From assembly GCA_052379645.1 (NCBI GenBank), contig JBQSYU010000004.1: a stretch of 64,000 bases of DNA; one strand, 5' to 3'. Shown here in pieces: positions 54,925 through 63,399 of the stretch. The stretch comes from Arthrobacter_H sp030452125 (GTDB taxonomy: Bacteria > Actinomycetota > Actinomycetes > Actinomycetales > Micrococcaceae). The number at the start of each line of letters is the position of its first letter. Position 1 is the first letter of the stretch. The notes under the pieces were generated by a model. It saw nothing but the letters and a program-made list of their open reading frames with translations. It made no database searches and was not told the origin of the DNA. The position numbers and the translations under genes were made by a program.

Positions 54925-55003
54925 GGATTCAGCCTAACCACAACATGGAAGGAAACCAGCGCCCGGGCCGGGGAGGAACCGTGCCGGAGGTAGGCTGGCC
55001 TGC

Positions 55004-55684
55004 ATGACCGAGCTGCCACCGCCGACCCTTGACGACGCGACCCGAGCCCGGGCCGAACTGGCCCTATGCGGGCTGATGGCCTACCGGGAACTGACCGCGT
55101 TCGAACGCCTGTCCTCCGATGCCCGCTTCTCACCGACCATCATCGACCGGGTGGCGCTGGCCCGTCTGGCGGTCCACGAGTTCGGGCACTACGAACGGGT
55201 CGTGGAGGTCATCACCTCCCGGGGGGCCGAGCCGACGGATTCCATGGAACCGTTCGTGGCCTCCATCGATGCCCTGCACGATCGCACCCGCCCGGGGGAC
55301 TGGTACGAATCCCTGATGAAGGCCCACGTCATCGACTCGGTCTCGGGGGATTTCTATGTTGCCATCTCCCGGGGCCTGGATCCCGACGTCCGTGGACTCG
55401 TCCAGGAGGTGCAGGCGCTGGACGCACAGAACCAATGGCTCCACGAACGCCTCCAGGAAGCCCTGGCGGAAGATCCCCGACTGGCCTCCCGCTTGGCGTT
55501 GTGGGGACGGCGGCTGCTCGGCGAGGCCCTCACCCAGGCCCGCAGGATCGCCGATAGCGGCCTGTTCAACGACGCACTGATCACCGAGGCGGATGAGGCC
55601 GGGGAGGAACCCCTGGGCGTCTTGTTCGCCCAGCTCGTGGAGAACCATTCACGCAGGATGGCCGCCTTGGGGTTGACTGCCTGA
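55004..55684 (+). CDS. Ferritin-like fold protein (MiaE-like hydroxylase family)
   Basis: A 226-residue all-helical protein. Helices carry MAYRELTAFERLS near 25 and LAVHEFGHYERV near 57 (ExxH-type pair), which fits a di-iron ferritin-like core. It resembles actinobacterial proteins annotated as tRNA 2-methylthio-N6-isopentenyl adenosine hydroxylase-like. Whether it modifies tRNA is unknown. ATG 55004 follows TAGGCT (54991-54996) by seven bases, so it is leaderless. A pterin dehydratase gene follows 43 bases on. Confidence 0.82.
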   Translation: MTELPPPTLDDATRARAELALCGLMAYRELTAFERLSSDARFSPTIIDRVALARLAVHEFGHYERVVEVITSRGAEPTDSMEPFVASIDALHDRTRPGDWYESLMKAHVIDSVSGDFYVAISRGLDPDVRGLVQEVQALDAQNQWLHERLQEALAEDPRLASRLALWGRRLLGEALTQARRIADSGLFNDALITEADEAGEEPLGVLFAQLVENHSRRMAALGLTA

Positions 55685-55727
55685 GCCGCTCGCACGAGCA
55701 TGGGCCCAGGGAGCGAAAGGAGAGATC

Positions 55728-56108
55728 ATGACCGATCCATCCACCGGCCCGGGCGACGGCGTCCTGACCGGTACCCAAATCAATGAGGCCTTGGCCGGGC
55801 TGCCGGATTGGCGGCATCGACGAGGTGCCCTGGTGACCGCCTATGCCTTCGAATCCTCGGCCGCGGCCATCGGGTTCATCGCCGCCGTGGGGGCGATCGC
55901 CGAGGAACGCAACCACCACCCCGATCTGGACTGGCGCTACGACACCGTGTTCCTGGCGGTGTCCTCCCATGAGGCAGGCAGTCAGGTGACCGGCCAGGAC
56001 ACGGGCTTCGCCGAGGCCGTCTCCCAGGCCGCGACACGGGACGGCGGGAGTGCCGAACCGCAGCGACACCCGGCCGTGCACGAAGGGAACGATGGCGAGA
56101 ACCCCTGA
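55728..56108 (+). CDS. 4a-hydroxytetrahydrobiopterin dehydratase (PCD/DCoH family)
   Basis: A 126-residue protein. The core EERNHHPDLDWRYDTVFLAV (about 63-82) holds the paired histidines and Trp of pterin-4a-carbinolamine dehydratases, followed by SSHEAGSQVTGQD. A hydrophilic C-terminal tail of about 25 residues is added. It recycles pterin cofactor or, in bacteria without phenylalanine hydroxylase, assists molybdopterin-type functions. ATG 55728 has AAAGGAGAG upstream; probably same transcript as the preceding gene. Confidence 0.88.
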   Translation: MTDPSTGPGDGVLTGTQINEALAGLPDWRHRRGALVTAYAFESSAAAIGFIAAVGAIAEERNHHPDLDWRYDTVFLAVSSHEAGSQVTGQDTGFAEAVSQAATRDGGSAEPQRHPAVHEGNDGENP

Positions 56109-56150
56109 CGGACCGCAGGATTCCTGACCACGGCGACGCCGGGCCACGAA

Positions 56151-56191
56151 AAACGGCCGGCCCCGACGTCTACCGTCGGGGCCGGCCGTTG
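56151..56191. terminator. Bidirectional terminator before the DUF3107 gene
   Basis: A 17-bp perfect stem (56152-56168 with 56174-56190), five-base loop, preceded by AAAA and followed by GTTGC, between convergent genes. The A run makes it strongest for leftward transcription. Confidence 0.9.
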
Positions 56192-56207
56192 CTCGGCATG
56201 CGGCCTG

Positions 56208-56435
56208 CTAGGCCTGGGCGGCGAAGCCCACGCGACGCGGTTCCTCGGCGCCGACCTCGACATAGCCGATGACACCGGCGGGAACGATGACCTGGCGGCC
56301 CTTGGAATCACTGAGCACCAGATCGGTGGATCCGCTGATGGCATCACGGACGGTCTGGGTGACCTGCTCCGTGGTTTCAGCCGATTCGATGACAACCTCG
56401 CGGGCAACATTCTGGATTCCGATGCGCACGTCCAT
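56208..56435 (-). CDS. DUF3107 protein
   Basis: A 75-residue protein: MDVRIGIQNVAREVVIESAE at the start, AISGSTDLVLSDSKGRQVIVPAG in the middle (cited in part). It matches the conserved actinobacterial DUF3107 family. Function unknown; typical neighbours are a TetR regulator and MoeZ, as here. ATG 56435 has AGAGGAG upstream, which decides the start over longer frames from 56495. Terminator shared with the pterin dehydratase side. Confidence 0.88.
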   Translation of the reverse strand: MDVRIGIQNVAREVVIESAETTEQVTQTVRDAISGSTDLVLSDSKGRQVIVPAGVIGYVEVGAEEPRRVGFAAQA

Positions 56436-56502
56436 GGTGGCTCCTCTTAAGTCGGGGTGGGCGCCTGAAGCGTCGCCCATATACGTCAGGGTCAAATCTA
56501 CG

Positions 56503-57123
56503 TCAGGATTCCTTCGGGAACCGAGCGATTCCGCGCCAAGCTAAACGCGAGACCAGGTCGCTGGCCTCGTCGAGGTCGACCTCGCCCTCCAGCTCGAGCC
56601 AGTAGCGGGCCGCGACCTGCGCCATGCCGGACATGGCCCGGCCCAACAGCACCGCTTGGGCCTGGCTGAGCCCGGTGTCCTCGGCGATGACCCCGGCGAT
56701 GGCGTCGGCGAAACCGGCGTTGAACGTCTCCAGACGCGAACTGACGGCGGAATCATGCATCAGATCCGATTCGAAGACCAGACGGTGGGCCTGGCTGTCC
56801 CCGGCGATGAAGCCGAAGAACTCGCGGATGGTCGCCTGGACCCGCTGCTTGTTGTCGGTGGTGGAGGCAATGGCCTTGAGCAGGCGTTCGGACAAGGCCT
56901 GCAGGTGTTCGTCGAGCAGCGCGAGATAGAGTTCGCGTTTGCCCGGGAAGTGCTGGTAGAGCACCGGCTTGCTGACCATGGCGACATCGGCGATCTCGTC
57001 CATGGCAGCACCATGGTAGCCATGGGCCACGAAGACCTGGTGCGCGGCCTGAAGCAATTGCCGCCGTCGCTGGTCCCGCGGCATCCGAGGGGTCCGCTGG
57101 GAATTTTCTGGACTGCGCTCCAC
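56503..57123 (-). CDS. TetR-family transcriptional regulator
   Basis: A 206-residue regulator. QLLQAAHQVFVAHGYHGAAM followed by DEIADVAMVSKPVLYQHFPGKRELY (about 22-66) is the TetR DNA-binding domain. The rest is a helical ligand domain. The effector is unknown. GTG 57123 has GGAGGAAAGG upstream; a TAGAAT -10 box lies at 57174-57169. It is divergent from the MoeZ/ThiF-type gene at 57212, with 88 bases between. Confidence 0.88.
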   Translation of the reverse strand: MERSPENSQRTPRMPRDQRRRQLLQAAHQVFVAHGYHGAAMDEIADVAMVSKPVLYQHFPGKRELYLALLDEHLQALSERLLKAIASTTDNKQRVQATIREFFGFIAGDSQAHRLVFESDLMHDSAVSSRLETFNAGFADAIAGVIAEDTGLSQAQAVLLGRAMSGMAQVAARYWLELEGEVDLDEASDLVSRLAWRGIARFPKES

Positions 57124-57211
57124 TGCCTGCCTTTCCTCCGCAACGTCGTCGTCGTTACGGATGGAGTCATTCTACCCATGGGTATTCCGTGGCTGGGACT
57201 AGGCTGGGAAA

Positions 57212-58396
57212 ATGCAGGACGCGATACGAACAGCTCCCGGCCCCCTGGTCGAACCAGCAGCCGAACTGGGCCCGGACGAACTCAAACGGTATTCACGGCA
57301 CATCATCATCCCCGAGGTCGGTCTGGAGGGACAGCGACGACTGAAGAACGCCCGAGTCCTGGTCATGGGCGCCGGCGGGCTGGGCTCTCCGGCCCTGCTC
57401 TATCTGGCGGCCGCCGGTGTCGGGACGATCGGGATCGTGGAGGACGACACGGTCGAGGTCTCGAACCTGCAACGCCAAGTCATCCACGGCGTGTCCAATC
57501 TGGGGCAGGGGAAGGGCGAGTCCGCCCGGGAGAGCATCGCCGAGATCAACCCGTTCACCGACGTCGTCCTGCACGAGGTGCATCTGGACAGCACCAACGC
57601 GTTGGAGGTCTTCGCCGATTACGACCTCATCCTGGACGGCACCGACAACTTCGCCACCCGCTATCTGGTCAACGACGCCGCAGCGATCCTGGGCAAACCC
57701 TATGTCTGGGGTTCGATCCTGCGTTTCGACGGCCAGGTGAGCGTCTTCTGGAACGGCCAGGGCCCCACCTATCGGGACCTGTACCCGGAGGCCCCGCCGG
57801 CCGGAAGCGTCCCCTCCTGTGCCGAAGGCGGAGTCTTCGGGGTGCTGTGCGCACAGATCGGGGCGGTCATGGCCGCCGAGGCCATCAAACTGATCACCGG
57901 GATCGGTGAGTCCCTGCTGGGCCGGGTGCTCATCCTCGACGCCCTGGCCATGAACTGGCGTGAAATCCGTTTGCGGCCCGACCCTGAGACCGTCCAGCCC
58001 ACCGAACTGCTCCAGGACTATCCTGCCTTCTGCGGGATCGCCCCGGCCGAGGCGACGGAGCGTGAACTGCCGACGATCGATCCGCTGGGACTCCGCGATC
58101 TGCTGGGGGAGCGGGCCGCCGGGAGCAGGGACTTCGTGCTGCTCGATGTCAGGGAAGCAGGCGAGGCGGAGATCGTCGCCATCGACGGAGCCGAACTGGC
58201 CCCGCGCGGCCAGGTCCTCGGGGGAGACATCGACGTGCCCCGGAACAAGGACGTGGTGCTGCACTGCAAATCAGGCGGACGCTCCGGCGAAGTACTGGGC
58301 TATCTGCTGGACCACGGCTATGACAACGTACGGCACCTATCCGGGGGCATCGCCGCCTGGGTCGAGCAGGTGGAACCCGGGAAGTCGATGTACTAG
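57212..58396 (+). CDS. moeB: Adenylyltransferase-sulfurtransferase, MoeB/ThiF domain fused to rhodanese (MoeZ type)
   Basis: A 394-residue two-domain enzyme. E1-like domain: RHIIIPEVGLEGQRRLKNA near 29, P-loop VMGAGGLGSPALLYLAAAG near 50, catalytic Cys in SVPSCAEGGVFG near 200. The zinc CxxC seen in E. coli MoeB is replaced (TYRDLYPEAPP), as in MoeZ. Rhodanese domain: FVLLDVREAGEAEI near 309 and VLHCKSGGRSGE near 350 with the persulfide Cys. It activates and thiolates sulfur carriers such as ThiS or MoaD-type proteins. ATG 57212 is six bases after TAGGCT, leaderless. Confidence 0.9.
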   Translation: MQDAIRTAPGPLVEPAAELGPDELKRYSRHIIIPEVGLEGQRRLKNARVLVMGAGGLGSPALLYLAAAGVGTIGIVEDDTVEVSNLQRQVIHGVSNLGQGKGESARESIAEINPFTDVVLHEVHLDSTNALEVFADYDLILDGTDNFATRYLVNDAAAILGKPYVWGSILRFDGQVSVFWNGQGPTYRDLYPEAPPAGSVPSCAEGGVFGVLCAQIGAVMAAEAIKLITGIGESLLGRVLILDALAMNWREIRLRPDPETVQPTELLQDYPAFCGIAPAEATERELPTIDPLGLRDLLGERAAGSRDFVLLDVREAGEAEIVAIDGAELAPRGQVLGGDIDVPRNKDVVLHCKSGGRSGEVLGYLLDHGYDNVRHLSGGIAAWVEQVEPGKSMY

Positions 58397-58428
58397 GGCC
58401 CCGGCCGCGAGGCGGCCCGCGGAGGCCG

Positions 58429-59817
58429 CTAGGCTTCGCGGCGTCCGGGGCAGGGGGCGCCGTCGGTGCCCGTTGCCGGCAATCCCGCCGGGCCGGTGAC
58501 CGGATCCGCGGGCCGGGGCTGCTGCCCGTCCCCGGGGCCCCGGGCCACGGGGACGTCCTCCAGCTCGATGCCGAAGAGCGTGCCCAGGGCGTCCTCGACA
58601 TCGCCATGCCGACCCTCGGCGGCCAGGTCCCTGGCCCTCACGGTCGGGACATGGAGGAGCTGGCGCATCATGCGGCGCATGGCGAATTCGACTTCCTCGG
58701 CGGCAGCGGTGCACCCATGCTGGGCGCGGACCTTCTGCACTTCGGTCTCCAGGACCTTCTGGGTGTGCTTGCGCAGCGCGACGATCGCGGTATCGGCACT
58801 GCGCTGGCGCTGCTGACCAGCGAACTTATCTGCGGCATCGGTGACGATGGCCCGTGCCTGGGCCACGGCCTCCGACTGTTCGGCGGGAGCGGCCATGCGC
58901 ACCGACTCCAGGGTGATCAATTCGACGCCGTCCAGCTCGAGGACATCGGGGTCCACATCGTGGGTCAGTGCCAGGTCGATCGCGACCAGGGGCCTGCCGT
59001 TCCGATCCAACGCCCGCAGCTCGGCCGCATCGATGCGCACCCCGCCGCCGCTGCAGCCGATCAAGACGTCGGCCTCACGCAACACGGTGGGCAGGGCAGC
59101 ATCGTCGATGGCCGTTCCGCCGCGGGAGGCGGCGAAGACATCGGCCCGGCCGGAGGCCGAATAGACGGACACCTCGTGGGCGCCGCGTTCCTTCAGCCGG
59201 GCCATGGTGGCCCCGGCATAGGCGCCGGTGCCGAAGATGACGACGTTGAGGTCCGCCCAGCTGGTGGTGGCCGAAAGGTCCTCGGACAGGTCCAGGGCCA
59301 CCGAGACGATGGACAGGCCGCGCCCGCCCAATGCGGTGCGGGTCCCGACGTCCTTGGCGGCCCGTGAAGCACTCTGGAACAACCGGACCAGGGATCCGGA
59401 GGCCGTGCCGGTGGCCTGGGCATCGATGAGGGCCCGTTTGACCTGTCCGGCGATCTCACGTTCGCCGATCACCGCCGAATCGAGTCCGGCGCCCACGGCG
59501 AAAAGGTGGGAGACGGCGTCGTCCTCCGTCTTGGTCTCCAAGGCCTGGGACACCTGCTCCTCGGCCAGCCCGGAGGCGGCGGAGATCTGCTCGATGACTG
59601 CCTGGCGTGCTGCGGGAACCTCGTCCTGGCCGGGGGCCTCGCAGTAGACCTCGTAGCGGTTGCACGTGGACAGGACGACGGCGCCGGAGACCGGGGTGGT
59701 GCCGTCGAGCACGGCAGAAGCGACCCCGTCGGAGGCGGCGCTCAGCCGGGCCACCGTTTCGAGGTCGATATCAGAATGGGAGGCGACAAGTGCTAGGAAA
59801 ACCACAATGTCCAACAT
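58429..59817 (-). CDS. hemA: Glutamyl-tRNA reductase HemA
   Basis: A 462-residue enzyme. VVLSTCNRYEVY holds the active-site Cys52, VGAGLDSAVIGEREIAGQVK is the conserved catalytic-domain block, and VVIFGTGAYAGATMARLKERG (cited in part) the NADPH site near 190. A C-terminal dimerisation helix (EVEFAMRRMMRQLLHVPTVRAR, in part) follows, then a variable tail of about 60 residues. It reduces Glu-tRNA to glutamate-1-semialdehyde, the first step to heme. GGAGGT lies before ATG 59817. Divergent from hemE. Confidence 0.95.
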   Translation of the reverse strand: MLDIVVFLALVASHSDIDLETVARLSAASDGVASAVLDGTTPVSGAVVLSTCNRYEVYCEAPGQDEVPAARQAVIEQISAASGLAEEQVSQALETKTEDDAVSHLFAVGAGLDSAVIGEREIAGQVKRALIDAQATGTASGSLVRLFQSASRAAKDVGTRTALGGRGLSIVSVALDLSEDLSATTSWADLNVVIFGTGAYAGATMARLKERGAHEVSVYSASGRADVFAASRGGTAIDDAALPTVLREADVLIGCSGGGVRIDAAELRALDRNGRPLVAIDLALTHDVDPDVLELDGVELITLESVRMAAPAEQSEAVAQARAIVTDAADKFAGQQRQRSADTAIVALRKHTQKVLETEVQKVRAQHGCTAAAEEVEFAMRRMMRQLLHVPTVRARDLAAEGRHGDVEDALGTLFGIELEDVPVARGPGDGQQPRPADPVTGPAGLPATGTDGAPCPGRREA

Positions 59818-59996
59818 CGTACCTCCGGAGCGCCCTCCAGGACACGCAGGCTGCCCTAACCTCCGGGCCCGGTTCCCCCGGAACGGCGGGCGGAAACAGG
59901 TTTTTTACGAGTCGTAGAACGTGTCGTTGGCCACGAAGGTCCCGCGCGCGCATCAAGGATTAGCGGTTCGGTGGGTGGACTTGGCAGAATGAGAGC
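59818..59996. promoter_or_regulatory. Divergent hemA/hemE control region
   Basis: A 179-base gap. It includes T6 followed by TACGA-G-TCGTA, a perfect short palindrome at about 59912-59922, a candidate operator. CAGAAT six bases before the hemE start resembles the leaderless -10 position but lacks the first T. Confidence 0.4.
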
Positions 59997-61067
59997 ATGA
60001 CCTTGAGCGCTAGCCACCCGTTGATGGATGGGCGTACGTCCACATCCGATCTCATCACCACCTACCGAGGCGGGGTCCCCACCCGGCGCCCCGTATGGTT
60101 CATGCGCCAGGCGGGACGCTCGCTTCCCGAGTACCGCAAGCTGCGCGAAGGCGGGAACATGCTCGACTCCTGCCTGGACCCCGCGATGGCTTCGGAAATC
60201 ACCCTGCAGCCGGTGCGCCGCCACGGGGTGGACGCGGGGATCTTCTTCTCCGATATCGTCATCCCGCTCAAGCTCGCAGGAGTCGGCGTGGACATCGTCC
60301 CCGGGGTCGGCCCGGTCCTGGACGAACCGGTGCGCACCGCGGCCGACGTGGCCCGGTTGCCCCAACTGACCGATGCCTCGCTGGATCCCATCCGGGAGGC
60401 CGTGGCCCTGACCGTCGCCGAGCTGGGCAGCACCCCGCTGGTCGGCTTCGCCGGGGCCCCGTTCACCGTCGCCGCCTACATGGTCGAAGGCAAGCCCTCC
60501 CGCGACCATCTGGGCCCGCGCCGGATGATGCACAACGATCCGCAGACCTGGAACGCCCTGGCCGAATGGGCCGCGGAAGCCTCCGGCGCGTTCCTGCGCG
60601 CCCAGCTGGAGGCAGGTGCCAGTGCCGGGCAGCTCTTCGACTCCTGGGCCGGAAGCCTGTCGCTGGCCGACTACGAGAAGTTCGCGGCGCCGTCCTCCAC
60701 GCTGGCCTTCTCCCGGGTCAAGGACCTGGGCGTGCCGCTGGTGCATTTCGGCACCGGGACCGGTGAACTCCTGACGGCCATGCGTGACTGTGGTGCCGAC
60801 GTCGTCGGGGTGGATTACCGGCTGAGCCTGGCCGAAGCCAACCGCCGTCTCTCCGGGGGGAACGTGCTGCAGGGCAATATCGACCCGGCCCTGCTGACCG
60901 CCCCCTGGGAAGTGCTCGAAGCCCATGTCCGGGACGTCCTGGCCTCCGGCGAGGAGGCTCCCGGGCATGTCGTGAACCTCGGCCACGGGGTGCCCCCGGA
61001 CACCGAGCCCGAGGTGCTGACCCGGATCGTGGAGCTCATCCACTCCATCCCGCCGACCGCCGGCTGA
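59997..61067 (+). CDS. hemE: Uroporphyrinogen decarboxylase HemE
   Basis: A 356-residue TIM-barrel enzyme. RRPVWFMRQAGRSLPEYR near 30 and GIFFSDIVIPLKLAG near 80 form the signature, with the catalytic Asp in the latter; GFAGAPFTVAAYMVEGK near 147 and LVHFGTGTGEL near 247 continue the site. It decarboxylates uroporphyrinogen III to coproporphyrinogen III. First of the hemE-hemY-hemQ-hemH series. ATG 59997 is the chosen start; the ribosome site is weak. Confidence 0.96.
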   Translation: MTLSASHPLMDGRTSTSDLITTYRGGVPTRRPVWFMRQAGRSLPEYRKLREGGNMLDSCLDPAMASEITLQPVRRHGVDAGIFFSDIVIPLKLAGVGVDIVPGVGPVLDEPVRTAADVARLPQLTDASLDPIREAVALTVAELGSTPLVGFAGAPFTVAAYMVEGKPSRDHLGPRRMMHNDPQTWNALAEWAAEASGAFLRAQLEAGASAGQLFDSWAGSLSLADYEKFAAPSSTLAFSRVKDLGVPLVHFGTGTGELLTAMRDCGADVVGVDYRLSLAEANRRLSGGNVLQGNIDPALLTAPWEVLEAHVRDVLASGEEAPGHVVNLGHGVPPDTEPEVLTRIVELIHSIPPTAG

Positions 61068-61106
61068 CGCCGTGCACACCTGACGGTCAGGACACGGGGC
61101 GATAAT

Positions 61107-61134
61107 GGTGGGGGACCCTGGGCGGGTCCCCACC
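61107..61134 (+). terminator. Hairpin between hemE and hemY
   Basis: GGTGGGG and ACCC pair with GGGT and CCCCACC (one bulged G, six-base loop). It ends 17 bases before the hemY start, just ahead of GAAAGGACG, so it may dampen expression of downstream genes rather than terminate fully. Confidence 0.6.
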
Positions 61135-61151
61135 GCGGAAAGGACGTAGGG

Positions 61152-62630
61152 ATGACGCAGGCCGGGCAGCTAGCCGGTACTCCGGGCCACGCCTCGGCAC
61201 CCCGCGCGATCGTGGTCGGGGGAGGGATCTCCGGGCTTGTGGCGGCCCGTGAACTGTCCTTGACCGGACACCAGGTCGACGTCTTCGAGGCCTCCCCCCG
61301 CTTCGGCGGGGCCGTGGCCAGCCACCAGGTGGCCGGGCTGGACCTGGATGCGGGGGCCGATTCCTTCGCTGTCCGCTCCACCGCGGTGGCCGATCTGGCC
61401 ACAGAACTCGGACTGGGAGCATCGCTCCAGTCGCCGAACCCCGCGGGGTCCTGGCTCTACCACGCCGTCGACGGCGCCAAACGCGGCGGCCCCCGCGCCA
61501 TGCCGATGCCGGCCACCGCCCTGCTCGGCATCCCGGCGGATCCCTGGGCCGAGGACGTCAAGACGGTGATCGGTGCCGCGGGGTGTGTCCGGGCCGCCAC
61601 CGATCTGGCCATGCCGGTGACCCGCCGCCAGGCCAAGGAACCGATCAGCCTGGGCGAGCTGGTGGCGGCCCGGATGGGTCAAGCCGTCCTGGAGTCCCTG
61701 GTGACCCCCATCGTCGCGGGGGTGCACTCGGCCGATCCGACGACCCTCGACGTCGATACGGTCGCCCCCGGTCTACGCGCCGCCATGGCCGAGCACCATT
61801 CCCTGGCCCGGGGAGTGGCTGCGCTGCGCGCCTCCGCCCCGGCGGGATCCGCCGTCGGCGGCCTGGCCGGGGGCATGCACCGGCTGACGGGGGCCCTACT
61901 GGCCGAACTCGATGCCGCAGGAGCCCGATTGCATCCCGGAACCCCGGTCGTCTCCATCGCCCGGGCCGAACCCTCGCACGATCCCTCCGAGGACGGCTGG
62001 GACGTCACCGTCGAAGGGCGCGAGACCCCTGAGTCCGCCGACCGGCTGGTCATCGCCACCCCCGGACCCGCAGCAGTGGACCTGTTGGCCGGGCTGTTGC
62101 CCGATGCCGCGGCCCTGCGCCCGAAGACAGGCCATGGCATCGCCCTGGTGACGTTGGTCGTGGACCAGCCCGAGCTCGATGCCGCCCCGCGGGGTACCGG
62201 GCTGCTCGTGGCCCCCGGAACCCCCGGGATCCGGGCCAAGGCACTGACCCATGCCACTGCCAAATGGGAGTGGCTCGCCGATGAGGCGGGACCGGGAACG
62301 CATGTGCTCCGGCTGTCCTACGGCCGGCTGTCCGATGCCCCCGGCACGATCCCCGCCGACGACGCCGTCCTGCGTGATATCGCCATCGCCGATGCCTCCG
62401 CCCTGTTGGGGGTCCCCGTCTCGGCAGCGGACGTGGTGGGGTGGGACGTGGTGCGTCATGACGCGGCCCTGCCGTTCGCCACCACCGGCCACCGGGACCG
62501 CGTCGAGGCCTTCCGCACCGCCCTGGCCGGTCATCCCGGCCTCGAGGTCGTCGGCGCCTGGCTGGCCGGCACCGGGCTGGCCTCCGTCGTCGCCGACACC
62601 AGGGCCCGGACCTCCATCACCGCCAGTTGA
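61152..62630 (+). CDS. hemY: Coproporphyrinogen III / protoporphyrinogen oxidase HemY (CgoX)
   Basis: A 492-residue FAD oxidase. IVVGGGISGLVAARELSLTG at about 19-38 is the FAD-binding fold, VDVFEASPRFGGAVAS follows, and GLDLDAGADSFAVRST near 58 and the C-terminal GAWLAGTGLASVVADTRA complete the site. With HemQ next to it, coproporphyrinogen III is the expected substrate, giving coproporphyrin III. Located downstream of hemE; 64 bases separate it from hemQ. Confidence 0.93.
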   Translation: MTQAGQLAGTPGHASAPRAIVVGGGISGLVAARELSLTGHQVDVFEASPRFGGAVASHQVAGLDLDAGADSFAVRSTAVADLATELGLGASLQSPNPAGSWLYHAVDGAKRGGPRAMPMPATALLGIPADPWAEDVKTVIGAAGCVRAATDLAMPVTRRQAKEPISLGELVAARMGQAVLESLVTPIVAGVHSADPTTLDVDTVAPGLRAAMAEHHSLARGVAALRASAPAGSAVGGLAGGMHRLTGALLAELDAAGARLHPGTPVVSIARAEPSHDPSEDGWDVTVEGRETPESADRLVIATPGPAAVDLLAGLLPDAAALRPKTGHGIALVTLVVDQPELDAAPRGTGLLVAPGTPGIRAKALTHATAKWEWLADEAGPGTHVLRLSYGRLSDAPGTIPADDAVLRDIAIADASALLGVPVSAADVVGWDVVRHDAALPFATTGHRDRVEAFRTALAGHPGLEVVGAWLAGTGLASVVADTRARTSITAS

Positions 62631-62694
62631 CCCCGGCCGAGAGGCCGCCTAGACCCCATCGAAATATCCAGCAGCAGAAAGTTGAGGCCACACC

Positions 62695-63399
62695 GTGAGC
62701 CAAGCACCTTCCACCACCGAAACCGGCACCCCAGACGCCCCGGAGGAAGAGCTCTTCTATACCCTGTGGACCGTGTTCAAGCGCGATTCCGACCTGGACC
62801 GCAGTGAAGGCGTCGAGGCCTTCGACGCCCTCGTCGCCGAACTCGCCGCCGCCGGCGTCGTGCTGCGCGGCACCTACGACGTGTCGGGGATGCGCAACGA
62901 CGCCGACATCATGGTGTGGTTGCACGGGTCCACCCCCGATGACCTGCAGGCGGCCGTGCGCAAGATCCGCCGCACCTACCTCTTCGCCGAAACCACCCTG
63001 GTCTTCTCCGCCATGGGCGTGCACCGCGACGCGGAATTCACCAAGAACCACTCCCCGTCCTTCGCCCTGGGCAAGGAGCCGCAGAAGTGGCTCTGCTTCT
63101 ACCCCTTCGTCCGCTCCTACGAGTGGTACCTGCTCGAGGGCGAGGAACGCGGCAAGATGCTGCGCGACCACGGCATGCTGGGCCGGGACTTCCCGCAGGT
63201 CCAGGCCAACACCGTCGCCTCCTTCGCCCTGGGCGACTGGGAGTGGCTGCTGGGTCTGGAAGCCCCCGAACTGATCGACCTGGTCGATTTGATGCGCCAC
63301 CTGCGCTACACCGAGGCCCGCAACCATGTCCGCGAGGAGATCCCCTTCTACACCGGCAAGCGCATCAGCTCCGCCGAGGTGGCCGAGGTCCTGCGATGA
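62695..63399 (+). CDS. hemQ: Coproheme decarboxylase HemQ (ChdC)
   Basis: A 234-residue chlorite-dismutase-family protein. FYTLWTVFKRDSDLDRS near 19, VWLHGSTPDDLQAAVRKIRRT near 78 (in part), WLCFYPFVRSYEWYLL near 137 with candidate catalytic Tyr, and MLRDHGMLGRDFPQV near 159 with the heme-ligand His are present. It oxidatively decarboxylates coproheme to heme b. Start GTG 62695; the alternative would be shorter. Its stop overlaps the hemH start (ATGA). Confidence 0.95.
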   Translation: MSQAPSTTETGTPDAPEEELFYTLWTVFKRDSDLDRSEGVEAFDALVAELAAAGVVLRGTYDVSGMRNDADIMVWLHGSTPDDLQAAVRKIRRTYLFAETTLVFSAMGVHRDAEFTKNHSPSFALGKEPQKWLCFYPFVRSYEWYLLEGEERGKMLRDHGMLGRDFPQVQANTVASFALGDWEWLLGLEAPELIDLVDLMRHLRYTEARNHVREEIPFYTGKRISSAEVAEVLR

